From assembly GCA_963786495.1 (NCBI GenBank), contig CAWAZL010000002.1, positions 1,488,001-1,552,000 of the forward strand: a stretch of DNA of 64,000 bases, given 5' to 3'. Positions 42,350 through 50,551 of the stretch are shown here, piece by piece; positions within the stretch are counted from its first letter, which is position 1; every line of letters starts with the position of its first letter. Under the pieces are notes generated by a model. The model saw only the letters and a program-made list of their open reading frames with translations, ran no database searches and was not told the DNA's origin. This DNA is from JALZKA01 sp963786495 (GTDB lineage: Bacteria; Actinomycetota; Thermoleophilia; Solirubrobacterales; 70-9). Made by a program: the position numbers and the translations under genes.

Positions 42350-43285
42350 ATGCCGGGCACGGGGACGGATTTGGGATTTGGAAACTGGCGGCGCCGCCTT
42401 GTGCTGAGCCTCGCGCTGGGCTGTGGAGTGCTGCTCGCCGGCCCTGCCGGAGCGCTTGCCAGCCACGATGAGCGGCACGTCTGCGGCGTGAAACTCAACC
42501 ACGAGGTCGCCTGTTGGGGGCAGGACGACGAGGGCCAGGCGACGCCGAAGCCGGGGAGCTTCCGCTCGGTGAGCGCCGGCTATGCCTTTACCTGCGGCAT
42601 CAAGATCAACGACAAGATCGTGTGCTGGGGCGCCAACGATTACGACCAGAAGAGCGACGCGCCGAGTGGGTCGAACTTCCGCTCGATCAGCGCCGGTGCT
42701 TACCACGCCTGCGCGGTGAAGCAGAGCGACGAGATCGTCTGCTGGGGCAAGGACGACGAGAACCAGGTGAGCGACGCGCCGAACGCGTCCAACTTCCGCT
42801 CGGTCAGCAGCGGCGGCGCGTTCAGCTGCGGCGTCAAGACCAATGATGACGTTGTTTGCTGGGGCATCGACGACTATCAGCAACTAAGCGACGCCCCGGA
42901 TTCGAACATCCGCTCGCTCAGCGTCGGCACCTACACCGGCTGCGGCGTCAAGACCAACGACAAGGTCGCCTGCTGGGGCGACGAGAGTTACTCGTATAAG
43001 AGCGAGGCGCCGAACGCGACGAACTTCGAGTCAGCCGGCAGCGGCTACGAGCACAGCTGCGCGCTGAAGCTCGACGGGAAGATCACCTGCTGGGGTGATG
43101 ACAGCTACAACCAGGTCGGTGACAAGCCGGATGGCACTTTCCGAGAGCTCAACGTCGGCAGCGCCCACAGCTGCGCGATCAAGCCCAACGACAAGGTCGT
43201 CTGCTGGGGGTCCGACGAGATCGGCCAGGTGAGCGACACCCCCAATGCCGGGTTCCGGTCGGTAGACGCGGCCACCTACGGCTAG
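42350..43285 (+). CDS. Secreted RCC1-repeat seven-bladed beta-propeller protein
   Basis: Exported 311-residue protein. Signal peptide after a 16-residue basic lead: RRLVLSLALGCGVLLAGPAGALAS. The mature part is seven repeats of about 38 residues with consensus FRSVSAG..H.CGVK.NDKVVCWG.DD..Q.SDAPN; the CWG triplet occurs exactly seven times, matching a seven-bladed RCC1 propeller. Each repeat carries a second Cys 10-12 residues before the CWG Cys, so one disulfide per blade is likely outside the cell. Start ATG after GAAGGGGGAAAC. Function unknown; extracellular RCC1 proteins are usually binding modules. Confidence 0.85.
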   Translation: MPGTGTDLGFGNWRRRLVLSLALGCGVLLAGPAGALASHDERHVCGVKLNHEVACWGQDDEGQATPKPGSFRSVSAGYAFTCGIKINDKIVCWGANDYDQKSDAPSGSNFRSISAGAYHACAVKQSDEIVCWGKDDENQVSDAPNASNFRSVSSGGAFSCGVKTNDDVVCWGIDDYQQLSDAPDSNIRSLSVGTYTGCGVKTNDKVACWGDESYSYKSEAPNATNFESAGSGYEHSCALKLDGKITCWGDDSYNQVGDKPDGTFRELNVGSAHSCAIKPNDKVVCWGSDEIGQVSDTPNAGFRSVDAATYG

Positions 43286-43327
43286 ACGCCTCGGCTCACC
43301 CCCAGTACGGGGCACGGGTGATCTCCG

Positions 43328-44221
43328 TCAGTGGTAAAGGGTTCCGTTGGCGACGATCACGCATGTCGCGGTGATGGTCACACGGTCGTTCAGAATGCCG
43401 ATCTCGATCCGACTCGGCCGGCCGATCAGATGGCCTTGTTCGATCGTGATTGTCGAACCATCGCCGCTCCGGCCCTGGGCGACGAGGTGGCTGGCAAGCG
43501 GGCCGGCCGCGGTGCCCGTCGCTGGGTCCTCGGCAATACCCACTGTCGGGTTGAAGAAGCGCGCGTAGGCGGTGGAACCTGGTTCGATCGGATCGAGGCT
43601 GAAGAGGTAGCAACCCTCGCCGTCAACGGTGCGCAGGACCTCCCTCAGGCGAGGGACATCCGGGACCGCCTGATCGACAGCCGCTCGACTCTGAGCCTGG
43701 ACCAGCAGGTGCGGAGCCCCGGTTGACACGACCTGAGTCGAAAGATCGTCGCCGAGGTCGGCGGCTGTCAACCCCAGCGACGCGGCAAGCTCGTCACGGT
43801 CATCTACGACACCGCCCCATTGCGGCGGCTTCTGCTCCATAGCGATCGCCCGCGGGCGCCCGTCCTCCGCGGTCACCTCCACGGGCAACACCTGTCCGCC
43901 GATCACCTGCAGAAAGCGGTTCTCGCCGTCGGAGAGCGTGAGGCGACCGGCCGATGCAAGCCACCACCAGGCACCGAGCGCGTTGTGGCCCGCTCCGCCC
44001 ACTTCGACCCCGGCTGGAGTGAAAGACCGCAGCCTCCAAGCCACCTCTTCGATGGTTGACGGCTGAACGAAGGTGGTTTCGGACTGGTTGAACTCTCGCG
44101 CGATCGCACGCATCAGGTCCACGTCGAGGTCCTCGTCGTTTACGACCACGGCCAGCGGATTGCCGCTCAGTGGAGTGACGGCGAACACGTCGACGAGGGA
44201 GAATTGCAGTGGCCCTGCCAC
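43328..44221 (-). CDS. PhzF family isomerase/epimerase-like protein
   Basis: A 297-residue PhzF/diaminopimelate-epimerase-fold protein. Begins FSLVDVFAVTPLSGNPLAVVV, then the catalytic Glu in EFNQSETTFVQP (E48), LRSFTPAGVEVGGAGHNALG, and in the second half FFNPTVGIAEDPATGTAAGPLASHL. Both halves of the pseudo-dimeric fold are complete. PhzF isomerises trans-2,3-dihydro-3-hydroxyanthranilate in phenazine synthesis, but no other phenazine gene is present, and most PhzF homologues have unknown substrates. The GTG at 44221 follows the class V enzyme stop by 3 bp: same operon. Confidence 0.92.
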   Translation of the reverse strand: MAGPLQFSLVDVFAVTPLSGNPLAVVVNDEDLDVDLMRAIAREFNQSETTFVQPSTIEEVAWRLRSFTPAGVEVGGAGHNALGAWWWLASAGRLTLSDGENRFLQVIGGQVLPVEVTAEDGRPRAIAMEQKPPQWGGVVDDRDELAASLGLTAADLGDDLSTQVVSTGAPHLLVQAQSRAAVDQAVPDVPRLREVLRTVDGEGCYLFSLDPIEPGSTAYARFFNPTVGIAEDPATGTAAGPLASHLVAQGRSGDGSTITIEQGHLIGRPSRIEIGILNDRVTITATCVIVANGTLYH

Positions 44222-44224
44222 GGG

Positions 44225-45451
44225 TCAACGCCCTGCCAGAGCCGCGACGGCAGCGACGAGGCGGTCGATTTCCTCAGCGGTGTTGTAGAGCACGATGGCG
44301 GCGCGGATCGCGCCCCCGGTATCGGCGAGGCCGTAGCGGCTCATCAACTCGTAGGCGTAGTTGTCGCCATCCCATACGGCGATGCCCTCGTCGGCCAGAT
44401 GCGCGGCAACGCCCTTGGGCGTGTGTCCGTCAACGACGAAGGACACGGTCGACGTGCGCAGTCGCGGCGCTCCGAGGATGCGAACGCCGTCAATGGCGGA
44501 GAGGCCGGCGGCCAGCTGGTCGAGCAGGCTCTTGAGTCGCGGCTCGATCGCAGCGAACGTGGCGAGCAGCCGGGTCCGCCGATCGCCCGGCGCATCGGTG
44601 AGGCCGGCGAGCCAGTCCACGGCGGCTCGGACTCCGGCGAGCAGCTCGAAGGGCGGCGTGCCCTGTTCGAAGCGCCCCGGCACATCGTCCGTTGCGGGAA
44701 CGAGCTTCGCCGGCCGCAGGTCCTCCAGCAGCGCGGGATCGGCGATGACAGCGCCCGTGTGCGGACCGCAGAACTTGTATGACGAGCACGCGTAGAAGTC
44801 GGCCCCCAGGTCCGCCACGTCGGTCGGCACATGCGGCGTCGAGTGCACGCCATCCACGTAGGCGAGGCCGCCGGCGCGGTGGGTCGCGGCGCAGATCGCG
44901 CGCACGTCGGGCCGGGTGCCGATCGCGTTCGAGGCGGCGGTCACCGCGACGAGCCGGGTGCGCTCTGAGAGCACGCTCTCGACCGACTCAACTGGCAGCT
45001 CGCCGGTTTCGACGTCGAACTCGGCGACGCGCACGGTCGCGCCGGCGCGCTCGGCGGCAAGCCACCAGGGGCGGATGTTGGCGTCGTGATCGAGCGAGGT
45101 CACTACCACCTCGTCGCCGGGTCCCCAGGCGCGCGAAAGCGTGTCGGCGATCCGGAACGTGAGCGTCGTCATGCTCGGGCCCAGAACGACTCCCTCCGGC
45201 ACGCCGCCGACGAGATCGGCAATCGCGGACCGCGCCTCGGCCACGGCCTGACCGCTCACATCGCTCGCGGCGAACGCGCCGCCCACGTTTGACATCGCTG
45301 TGACGAGACCCTCCGCGACGGCGTCGATGACAGCCTGCGGCGCCTGCGTTCCACCGGCACCGTCGAGGGCCGCGACCTCCCAAGACAGCCCAGGGAACTG
45401 AGCACGGATTCGGTCGGTGGGGAGGAGCTGCGACATCGCCTCGGTCGGCAT
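44225..45451 (-). CDS. Cysteine desulfurase-like protein (class V, VC1184-type)
   Basis: A 408-residue PLP enzyme. RAQFPGLSWEVAALDGAGGTQAP at the N-terminus is typical of the VC1184-type cysteine desulfurase-like family. VVTSLDHDANIRPWWLAAERAG, the Asp-His region GGLAYVDGVHSTPHVPTDV and the Schiff-base lysine in FYACSSYKFCGPHTGAVI follow. A conserved catalytic Cys loop is not evident, so desulfurase activity is doubtful. ATG 45451 chosen (ATG 45436 also possible); longer extension would run antisense through the DDAH gene. Co-transcribed with phzF and divergent from the DDAH-like gene, 41 bp apart. Confidence 0.88.
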   Translation of the reverse strand: MPTEAMSQLLPTDRIRAQFPGLSWEVAALDGAGGTQAPQAVIDAVAEGLVTAMSNVGGAFAASDVSGQAVAEARSAIADLVGGVPEGVVLGPSMTTLTFRIADTLSRAWGPGDEVVVTSLDHDANIRPWWLAAERAGATVRVAEFDVETGELPVESVESVLSERTRLVAVTAASNAIGTRPDVRAICAATHRAGGLAYVDGVHSTPHVPTDVADLGADFYACSSYKFCGPHTGAVIADPALLEDLRPAKLVPATDDVPGRFEQGTPPFELLAGVRAAVDWLAGLTDAPGDRRTRLLATFAAIEPRLKSLLDQLAAGLSAIDGVRILGAPRLRTSTVSFVVDGHTPKGVAAHLADEGIAVWDGDNYAYELMSRYGLADTGGAIRAAIVLYNTAEEIDRLVAAVAALAGR

Positions 45452-45492
45452 CCCCGGAAGTATCCCGGGCGTGCCGCTGCGACACTGCCCCG

Positions 45493-46269
45493 GTGCGTCC
45501 GCATCTGCTCGTTCGCCAGCCGTCTCCGCGCCTTGCCTCCGGGGAGTTGACGCACCTGGATCGCACACCGGTTGATGTCGGTCTGGCGCTCCAGCAATGG
45601 CAGGATTACGTCGAGGCGTTTCGCGCTCATGGGTGGCTTGTGACCGAGCTAGAGCCCGCAGACGAGCACCCTGATGGAGTGTTTGTCGAGGACACCCTCG
45701 TGATCTTCGACGACCTCGCGGTATTGACGAGTCCAGGCGCGCCGACCCGCGTAGGCGAGCTCGCGTCCACACAAGAAGGTCTGGATCGCTTGGTCGCCGG
45801 TGGCCTGCCCATCGAGGTCGCGCGCATCAGGCCTCCCGGGCATCTCGACGGCGGCGACGTGCTCAAGGTCGGGCGCGTCGCCTACGTCGGCCGGAGCTCC
45901 CGGACCGACGCGGAAGGCATCGCTCAACTGCGGAAGCTGATCGAGCCGGGCGGATGGACCGTGAAGGAGGTACCGGTCACCAGGGTGCTCCACCTGAAGT
46001 CCGCCGTCACGGCGCTGCCCGACGGCACGATCATCGGCTGGCCGCCCAACATCGACGACCCGGACGTCTACCCGCAGTTCCTCCCCGTGGCCGAGGAGCA
46101 CGGGACCGCCGTGGTTGATCTGAACGGCGACCGCATTCTTATGTCCGCCGACGCCCCACGCACCGCGGAGTTGCTCGCGGCCCGCGGGCTGGCGGTAACG
46201 CGGGTCCCGCTGAGCGAGTTCGAGAAGCTCGAGGGCTGCGTCACGTGCCTGTCGGTCCGCCTCCGCTGA
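45493..46269 (+). CDS. Dimethylarginine dimethylaminohydrolase (DDAH)-like amidinotransferase-fold hydrolase
   Basis: A 258-residue guanidino-modifying hydrolase that would split methylarginine or a related compound to citrulline plus amine. Features: DGVFVEDTLVIFDDLAVLT, PPGHLDGGDVLKVG, the catalytic His in VTRVLHLKSAVTALPDG (H167) and the C-terminal nucleophile in KLEGCVTCLSVRLR (Cys252; Cys249 nearby). Length matches bacterial DDAH (about 254). The GTG at 45493 has no strong ribosome site. The neighbouring minus-strand PLP enzymes and PhzF may handle amino-compound metabolism, but a joint pathway is only inference. Confidence 0.88.
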   Translation: MRPHLLVRQPSPRLASGELTHLDRTPVDVGLALQQWQDYVEAFRAHGWLVTELEPADEHPDGVFVEDTLVIFDDLAVLTSPGAPTRVGELASTQEGLDRLVAGGLPIEVARIRPPGHLDGGDVLKVGRVAYVGRSSRTDAEGIAQLRKLIEPGGWTVKEVPVTRVLHLKSAVTALPDGTIIGWPPNIDDPDVYPQFLPVAEEHGTAVVDLNGDRILMSADAPRTAELLAARGLAVTRVPLSEFEKLEGCVTCLSVRLR

Positions 46270-46338
46270 GCTCCTTTATCGGTAGTACGGTCGCTGCCGG
46301 AGACGCGATGCGCGACGGGGACACGACAGCGGCCGTTT

Positions 46339-46422
46339 GCGGGCACGCTCGGACTACCCCTAGGGACGGTCAAGGGGCGGACCCGGCTGGGCCTCGAGAA
46401 GCTGGCCGGCGCCGCGCTCTGA
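46339..46422 (+). pseudogene. Remnant of a sigma-70/ECF sigma factor region 4
   Basis: A 27-codon fragment ending in TGA at 46420-46422: AGTLGLPLGTVKGRTRLGLE and then KLAGAAL. This is the recognition helix and C-terminus of sigma region 4.2 (typical pattern LGLPLGTVKSR..RGL.KLR). No start codon, region 2 or upstream helix is present in any frame. The fragment lies between the DDAH-like gene and two tiny membrane-protein genes, so it is a deletion scar. Confidence 0.65.
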
Positions 46423-46528
46423 CAGCCGTCAGAGTCCCAGGCACGGATAACACAGGTGCGTTTCGCTGAGGTGGGACCAGATCCTCCGCGCACGGCCAGG
46501 AGTGGAGCTCACCCGGTATGTTCGCGGA

Positions 46529-46708
46529 ATGCCGAAGAGCAACACCGAGAAAGCTCGCGTCCTGATACTGATTGCGGCGTTCGCCTCGTTCCTCCTCTCC
46601 GTAAGCCTCTTCTTCCTGACCGACGACAAGACCGAAGGCATCTTCGTGGGTCTATGGGTCCCCTCGATCTTGGCTCTCGGCGTTCTGATCATTCCCCCGC
46701 GAAGGTAA
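46529..46708 (+). CDS. Small two-helix membrane protein (59 aa)
   Basis: Starts MPKSNTEKARVLILIAAFAS, with two hydrophobic helices (about residues 10-30 and 37-55) separated by the charged loop TDDKTEG, ending PPRR. Codon use is normal and the helices are clean. Unknown function. The next small gene starts 4 bp after its stop, so the two are probably co-translated. Confidence 0.65.
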   Translation: MPKSNTEKARVLILIAAFASFLLSVSLFFLTDDKTEGIFVGLWVPSILALGVLIIPPRR

Positions 46709-46712
46709 CGCC

Positions 46713-46874
46713 GTGACCGTTGCGATTTTCGTGTTCGGCGTCGTCGTAACCCTCTTCGTCGCGGCCGCGTGTGCGTTGATCGTCGAGGGGATCCGGATCG
46801 ACAAGCAGGGACGTGAGCAGGACGAGGCGGAGCTGAGCGCCGAACGCGCCCCGGCGGCCCGACCAGGGATCTAG
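46713..46874 (+). CDS. Small single-helix membrane protein (53 aa)
   Basis: GTG start, VTVAIFVFGVVVTLFVAAAC, one membrane helix, then a charged tail (IRIDKQGREQDEAELSAERA). It begins 4 bp after the preceding small membrane gene and ends 32 bp before the convergent tRNA gene. Unknown function; the topology (short outside end, acidic cytoplasmic tail) suggests a partner subunit for the previous protein, which is inference. Confidence 0.55.
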   Translation: MTVAIFVFGVVVTLFVAAACALIVEGIRIDKQGREQDEAELSAERAPAARPGI

Positions 46875-46906
46875 CCGGCTCGTTCAGGCTGGCGACCGAC
46901 ACCAGA

Positions 46907-46978
46907 TGGGCGCGGCGGGTTTCGAACCTGCGACCTCTCGCGTGTGAAGCGAGCGCTCTCCCACTGAGCTACGCGCCC
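46907..46978 (-). tRNA. tRNA-Val (anticodon CAC)
   Basis: 72-nt cloverleaf on the minus strand: acceptor stem GGGCGCG/CGCGCCC (7 perfect pairs), D arm GCTCAGTGGGAGAGC, anticodon stem CTCGC/GCGAG with loop TTCACAC (anticodon CAC at 46944-46946, reading GTG codons), variable AGGTC, T loop TTCGAAA. One A-C mismatch in the T stem. The 3' CCA is not encoded. Confidence 0.95.
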
Positions 46979-47070
46979 GGAAGGAGGAGATTCTACGGCC
47001 GCTGCGGGGCGCGGATCGTCGAGACGGGAGGCGACGCGTGGTCCGACGCTGATCTGTACCGTCCACCGCA

Positions 47071-49747
47071 GTGACCAGGAGGGATCGCCATGAAGGGCAC
47101 ACGAGGCGCGGGGCTCGCTTTGCTGTGCTTGCGCTGTTTGGACTTGCTGCGGTGCCTGCGGCCGCGCTCGGCCACTCCGACGACATGACTTCCGCGGAGC
47201 TGATGCAGACCATCGCGGAGGCCGGCGGAGCCACGCCTGCCGATCTGGAGAGCATCGTCCTCTCTGAGCTTGGCGCTGAAGAGGGGCACGAGCACGGCTC
47301 CGCGGTCGCTGCGCCGCCGGGACGGTGGTACTCCGGCGAGCCGACCGCGGCGAACATCGGCGCCTCGGACGACGACCCCTACGCGCTCGCCGGCGGCTGC
47401 TTCAGTCTGCGCTCGGACTCAGACGGCTTCGTTGCTCGGGCGGGGTCAGAGCTGACGGCAGGCGCCGGCGTGGGCGATGCCGAAGTCTTTCGCTTCCAGG
47501 CAACCGATCTCGGTAGCTATCTGCTCCTCGGCTCGCAAGGCAAGTTCCCAGCCGCCACGGACGACGGGCTCGCCACGGTCGAGGCTCCGGCGGGGAACGC
47601 GGTGTGGAAGGTCGAGGGCGACGAGGTCTCGGGCTATGCCCTGACCGCGGAGGACGGGACCGCGCTCGAATCGTCGAGCGATGGGGGCCTGGAGCTAGGC
47701 GCCGAGGGTGACCGGTTCGAATTCGTGGGCAACTTGGAGTGCGCGGGTTTCCCCGAGATCGAACTCAATACGACCGGCGCGCCGGACACCGCGAGGCCGC
47801 ATTTCGCCGAAGCCTCCGGCACGATCGACCTCCACTCGCACCTCCTGGCTTTCGAGGCGTTCGGGCGCGGGCTTCACTGCGGCCGGCCATGGCATCCGCT
47901 CGGTGTCGCTTCAGCGCTAACCGACTGCCCCGATCACGCTCCGAACGGGCTTGGCGGAATCGCTTCGAACCTCCTGGTGTTCCAGAACCCGCTTCAGACG
48001 CATGACCCAGGCGGCTGGCCCACATTCACCGGCTGGCCCACCTACCAGTGGGTCTTTACGCATGAGCAGACCTACTACCGCTGGATCGAACGCGCGTGGC
48101 GCGGTGGGTTGCGTCTGATCACCCTCCTCGCGGTCGACAACTCTGCCGCGTGCATGGTCAACCTGCATAAGACCGAGGACTGCAACGAGATGAACTCCGT
48201 CCGGCGCCAGCTGCAGGCAGCCCGCGACCTTCAGGACTACATCGATGCCCAGGCGGGCGGCCCGGGCGAGGGGTTCTTCCGCATCGTCAAGAACCCATTC
48301 CAGGCGCGACGTGCCATCAACAAGGGCAAGCTTGCGGTGGTGCTCGGAATCGAGGTGTCTGAGCCTTTCGACTGCGGACTTCGCAACGGGGTCCCCCAGT
48401 GCAACGAGGACGATGTCGACGAGGAGCTCGACGCGGTGTGGGACGAAGGCGTTCGCCAGATGGAGATCGTCAACAAGTTCGACAATGCCTTCGCAGGCGT
48501 GGCGATGGACGGAGGCTTCCAGGGACCCGTCATCAATTCCGCGAACAAGATCGTCACGGGCGAGTTCTGGGATGTCGAGACATGCACCGGCCCTGACGAG
48601 GACCGCGAGCAGGTGACCGCGCTGCCGGACGTGGCTGCCGCGCTGATTGCGCTCCTGCCGGGTGGCCCGCTGCAGCTTCCGGCCTACGGCCCAGGTCCGC
48701 ACTGCAACGTCAGGGGCCTCTCCGACCTCGGCGAGCATCTCGTCCGCAGGATGGAGGAGCGGGGGATGATCTTTGACCCGGACCACCTGAGCGTGAAGGC
48801 TCGCGACCAGGCGCTGGACCTGGTCGACGAGCTCGGCTACTCCGGAGTCGTCTCGAGCCACAGCTGGTCGGATGACACGTCGTATCGCCGGATCATGGAG
48901 CTCGGCGGCGTGGTGACGCCGATGGCGGACCATGCGTACGCCCTGGACGACGAATGGCAGCGCCAACGCGACCTCTACAAAGCGGGGAAGGGCTCACGCA
49001 GGTACGGCTTCGGCTTCGGCTACGGCGACGACATGAACGGCTTCGGCGGGCCGCGCAACCCGACCGCTGGGACCGACGCTGAGATCACGTATCCCTTCGA
49101 CTCCCCGATCGACCCGGGTGTGACCGTGGACAAGCAGCAGAGCGGCCAGAAGACTTACGACATGAACACCGACGGGATCGCGCACTTCGGGCAGTGGCCC
49201 GACTGGACCGAGGGTGTCCGCCAAGACGCCGGCGACCGCGTGATTAAGGACCTGCGGGGCGGTGTCGAGTCGTATCTTCGGATGTGGGAACGTGCCGTCG
49301 GCACGAAGGGGCCGCGGAAGCTGAAGCCGAAGGGCCACTTCGATTCCCATGGCGTCGGCAAGCTGCGTCTGAGGCTCGGACCGAAGCAGGTTCTGCGAAG
49401 GGTCGGTCAGCCCGTCGTGCGCACGGGCGGCTGGTCGTTCAAGGTGAAGCGCACTCCGGGCGCGACCCTCGGTGCGGCGTTCAAGGGCACCAAGGTGGCG
49501 GCTGTCGTGACCTCGGCGCCACGCTATTCCGCCGCCGGAGTCAGCCCGGGCGATACCGCGAAGCGGTCTCGGGCAGGTCGCAAGCCCGCTTGGCAATGGA
49601 GTCTGGGTCGTGGGCACGGGCCGCCAGAGCCGCTACATCTTCGGCGTCAGCGGCGGCAAGGTGAGATGGGTTGGCGTGGCAACGAGCGGCGCGGCGAAGA
49701 GCGCGAAGAAGGTCTCACGCGCGGCTCGACTGGCGCTTTTCGGCTGA
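47071..49747 (+). CDS. Large secreted dipeptidase/amidohydrolase-like protein, frame breaks near the ends
   Basis: Exported protein of about 890 residues. Signal peptide FAVLALFGLAAVPAAALGHS. About 220 residues of unknown domain precede a metal-dependent hydrolase (M19 dipeptidase-like) core: TIDLHSHLLAFEAFG (His-x-His), AVVLGIEVSEPF, MIFDPDHLSVKARD, GVVSSHSWSDD. The start is unclear: GTG 47071 keeps the frame but has no ribosome site, while ATG 47090 follows AGGAGG and would need one extra base near 47100. Near 49562 the frame breaks. The restored C-terminus reads PLGNGVWVVGTGRQSRYIFG and ends ARLALFG, stop at 49747; taken literally the first frame runs on to 49827 as Arg-rich sequence. Substrate unknown. 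Confidence 0.78.
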
Positions 49748-49791
49748 TCAAAAGCGACGCGGATTCTGCCACCGAGGGCGCCGCGGCGCCC

Positions 49792-50172
49792 TCAGACGCA
49801 GGGTTCGGGATCGTCCGGAACGTCTGACGAGGCCACGCGGTTGTCGAAGGCATAGCTGGCGCCGAGATCCCTCACCCTGTCCAGTGCGCCTAGGCAGCGG
49901 GACTCGCCCGATGCATCCCGCTTGTCGTAGATCCAGATCGTCTGACCGAATCGATTCTTGATCGACGAGGTCTTGTTGTTGATCTTGTTTCCGATCTTGT
50001 TGCTCACGTCCTCGCCTTGGACAACGATTCGCTCCCCGCGGTATGCGGACTTCGTCCAGGCGCAGATGGCGTCGTCCGGGCACGACTTGTCGGCCTTGCC
50101 CTTCGCCGCTTCGCCCGCCGCGGGCGTCAAGGCGACCAGGCCAATCAGTGCGATGAGTGCTGTTCTCTTCAT
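49792..50172 (-). CDS. Peptidase inhibitor I36 / crystallin-like secreted protein
   Basis: Secreted 126-residue protein with signal peptide MKRTALIALIGLVALTPAAG. The mature part resembles the beta/gamma-crystallin-like peptidase inhibitor family I36: CPDDAICAWTKSAYRGERIVV (two Cys, Trp, Tyr), SSIKNRFGQTIWIYDKRDASG, then CLGAL and a C-terminal Cys, giving four Cys for two disulfides. Known members inhibit metalloproteases or have unknown roles. ATG 50172 behind GGAGGTAGGGAA. Confidence 0.8.
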   Translation of the reverse strand: MKRTALIALIGLVALTPAAGEAAKGKADKSCPDDAICAWTKSAYRGERIVVQGEDVSNKIGNKINNKTSSIKNRFGQTIWIYDKRDASGESRCLGALDRVRDLGASYAFDNRVASSDVPDDPEPCV

Positions 50173-50316
50173 TTCCCTACCTCCAGGTTGTTGCTTGACC
50201 AGGCGAGCTTGCCAATGTTTGCGTTAGGTGTCATGAGGGGTCGCCACTCATCTTTTGGGTGGGTACTTTCGGCCAGTCTCGTTTAGGCGTCCCCGTTTTC
50301 GGTCATACTCGCCGCA

Positions 50317-50532
50317 ATGGCTATTGGCACCTCGCTTTTCCTGATCGCCGTCGGCGCGATCCTCAAGTACGCAGTCAACGACTCGATCGAACAGGTCGAC
50401 CTCACGACCGTCGGCCTGATCCTGATGATCGTCGGGATCGTCGGCCTCGTGATCGGGATCTTCCTGATGAGCCGCGACCCGCGTCCAGGCACGGTCGCAC
50501 CGCCTCGCGATCCGCGCGATCCGCGCCTCTAG
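50317..50532 (+). CDS. DUF6458 family small membrane protein
   Basis: A 71-residue protein with two membrane helices: MAIGTSLFLIAVGAILKYAV and TVGLILMIVGIVGLVIGIFL, separated by the short loop NDSIEQVDLT, followed by a Pro/Arg-rich tail. The layout matches DUF6458, common and of unknown function in actinobacteria. ATG 50317. Confidence 0.82.
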   Translation: MAIGTSLFLIAVGAILKYAVNDSIEQVDLTTVGLILMIVGIVGLVIGIFLMSRDPRPGTVAPPRDPRDPRL

Positions 50533-50551
50533 TAAGCCGCTCGACCTAGCG

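Noticed and set aside
42269..42883. Long N-terminal extension of the class V PLP enzyme running antisense through the RCC1 gene
   Set aside because: It mirrors the RCC1 repeats on the other strand and has no PLP-enzyme similarity; the normal N-terminus starts at ATG 42268.
42480..43285. Regularly spaced DNA repeats resembling a CRISPR or tandem array
   Set aside because: The repeats are imperfect, about 115 bp long, in frame, and encode RCC1 blades; there are no identical repeats with unique spacers.
43328..44221. Phenazine biosynthesis cluster
   Set aside because: PhzF homologues are common outside phenazine pathways and no phzA/B/D/E/G is present.
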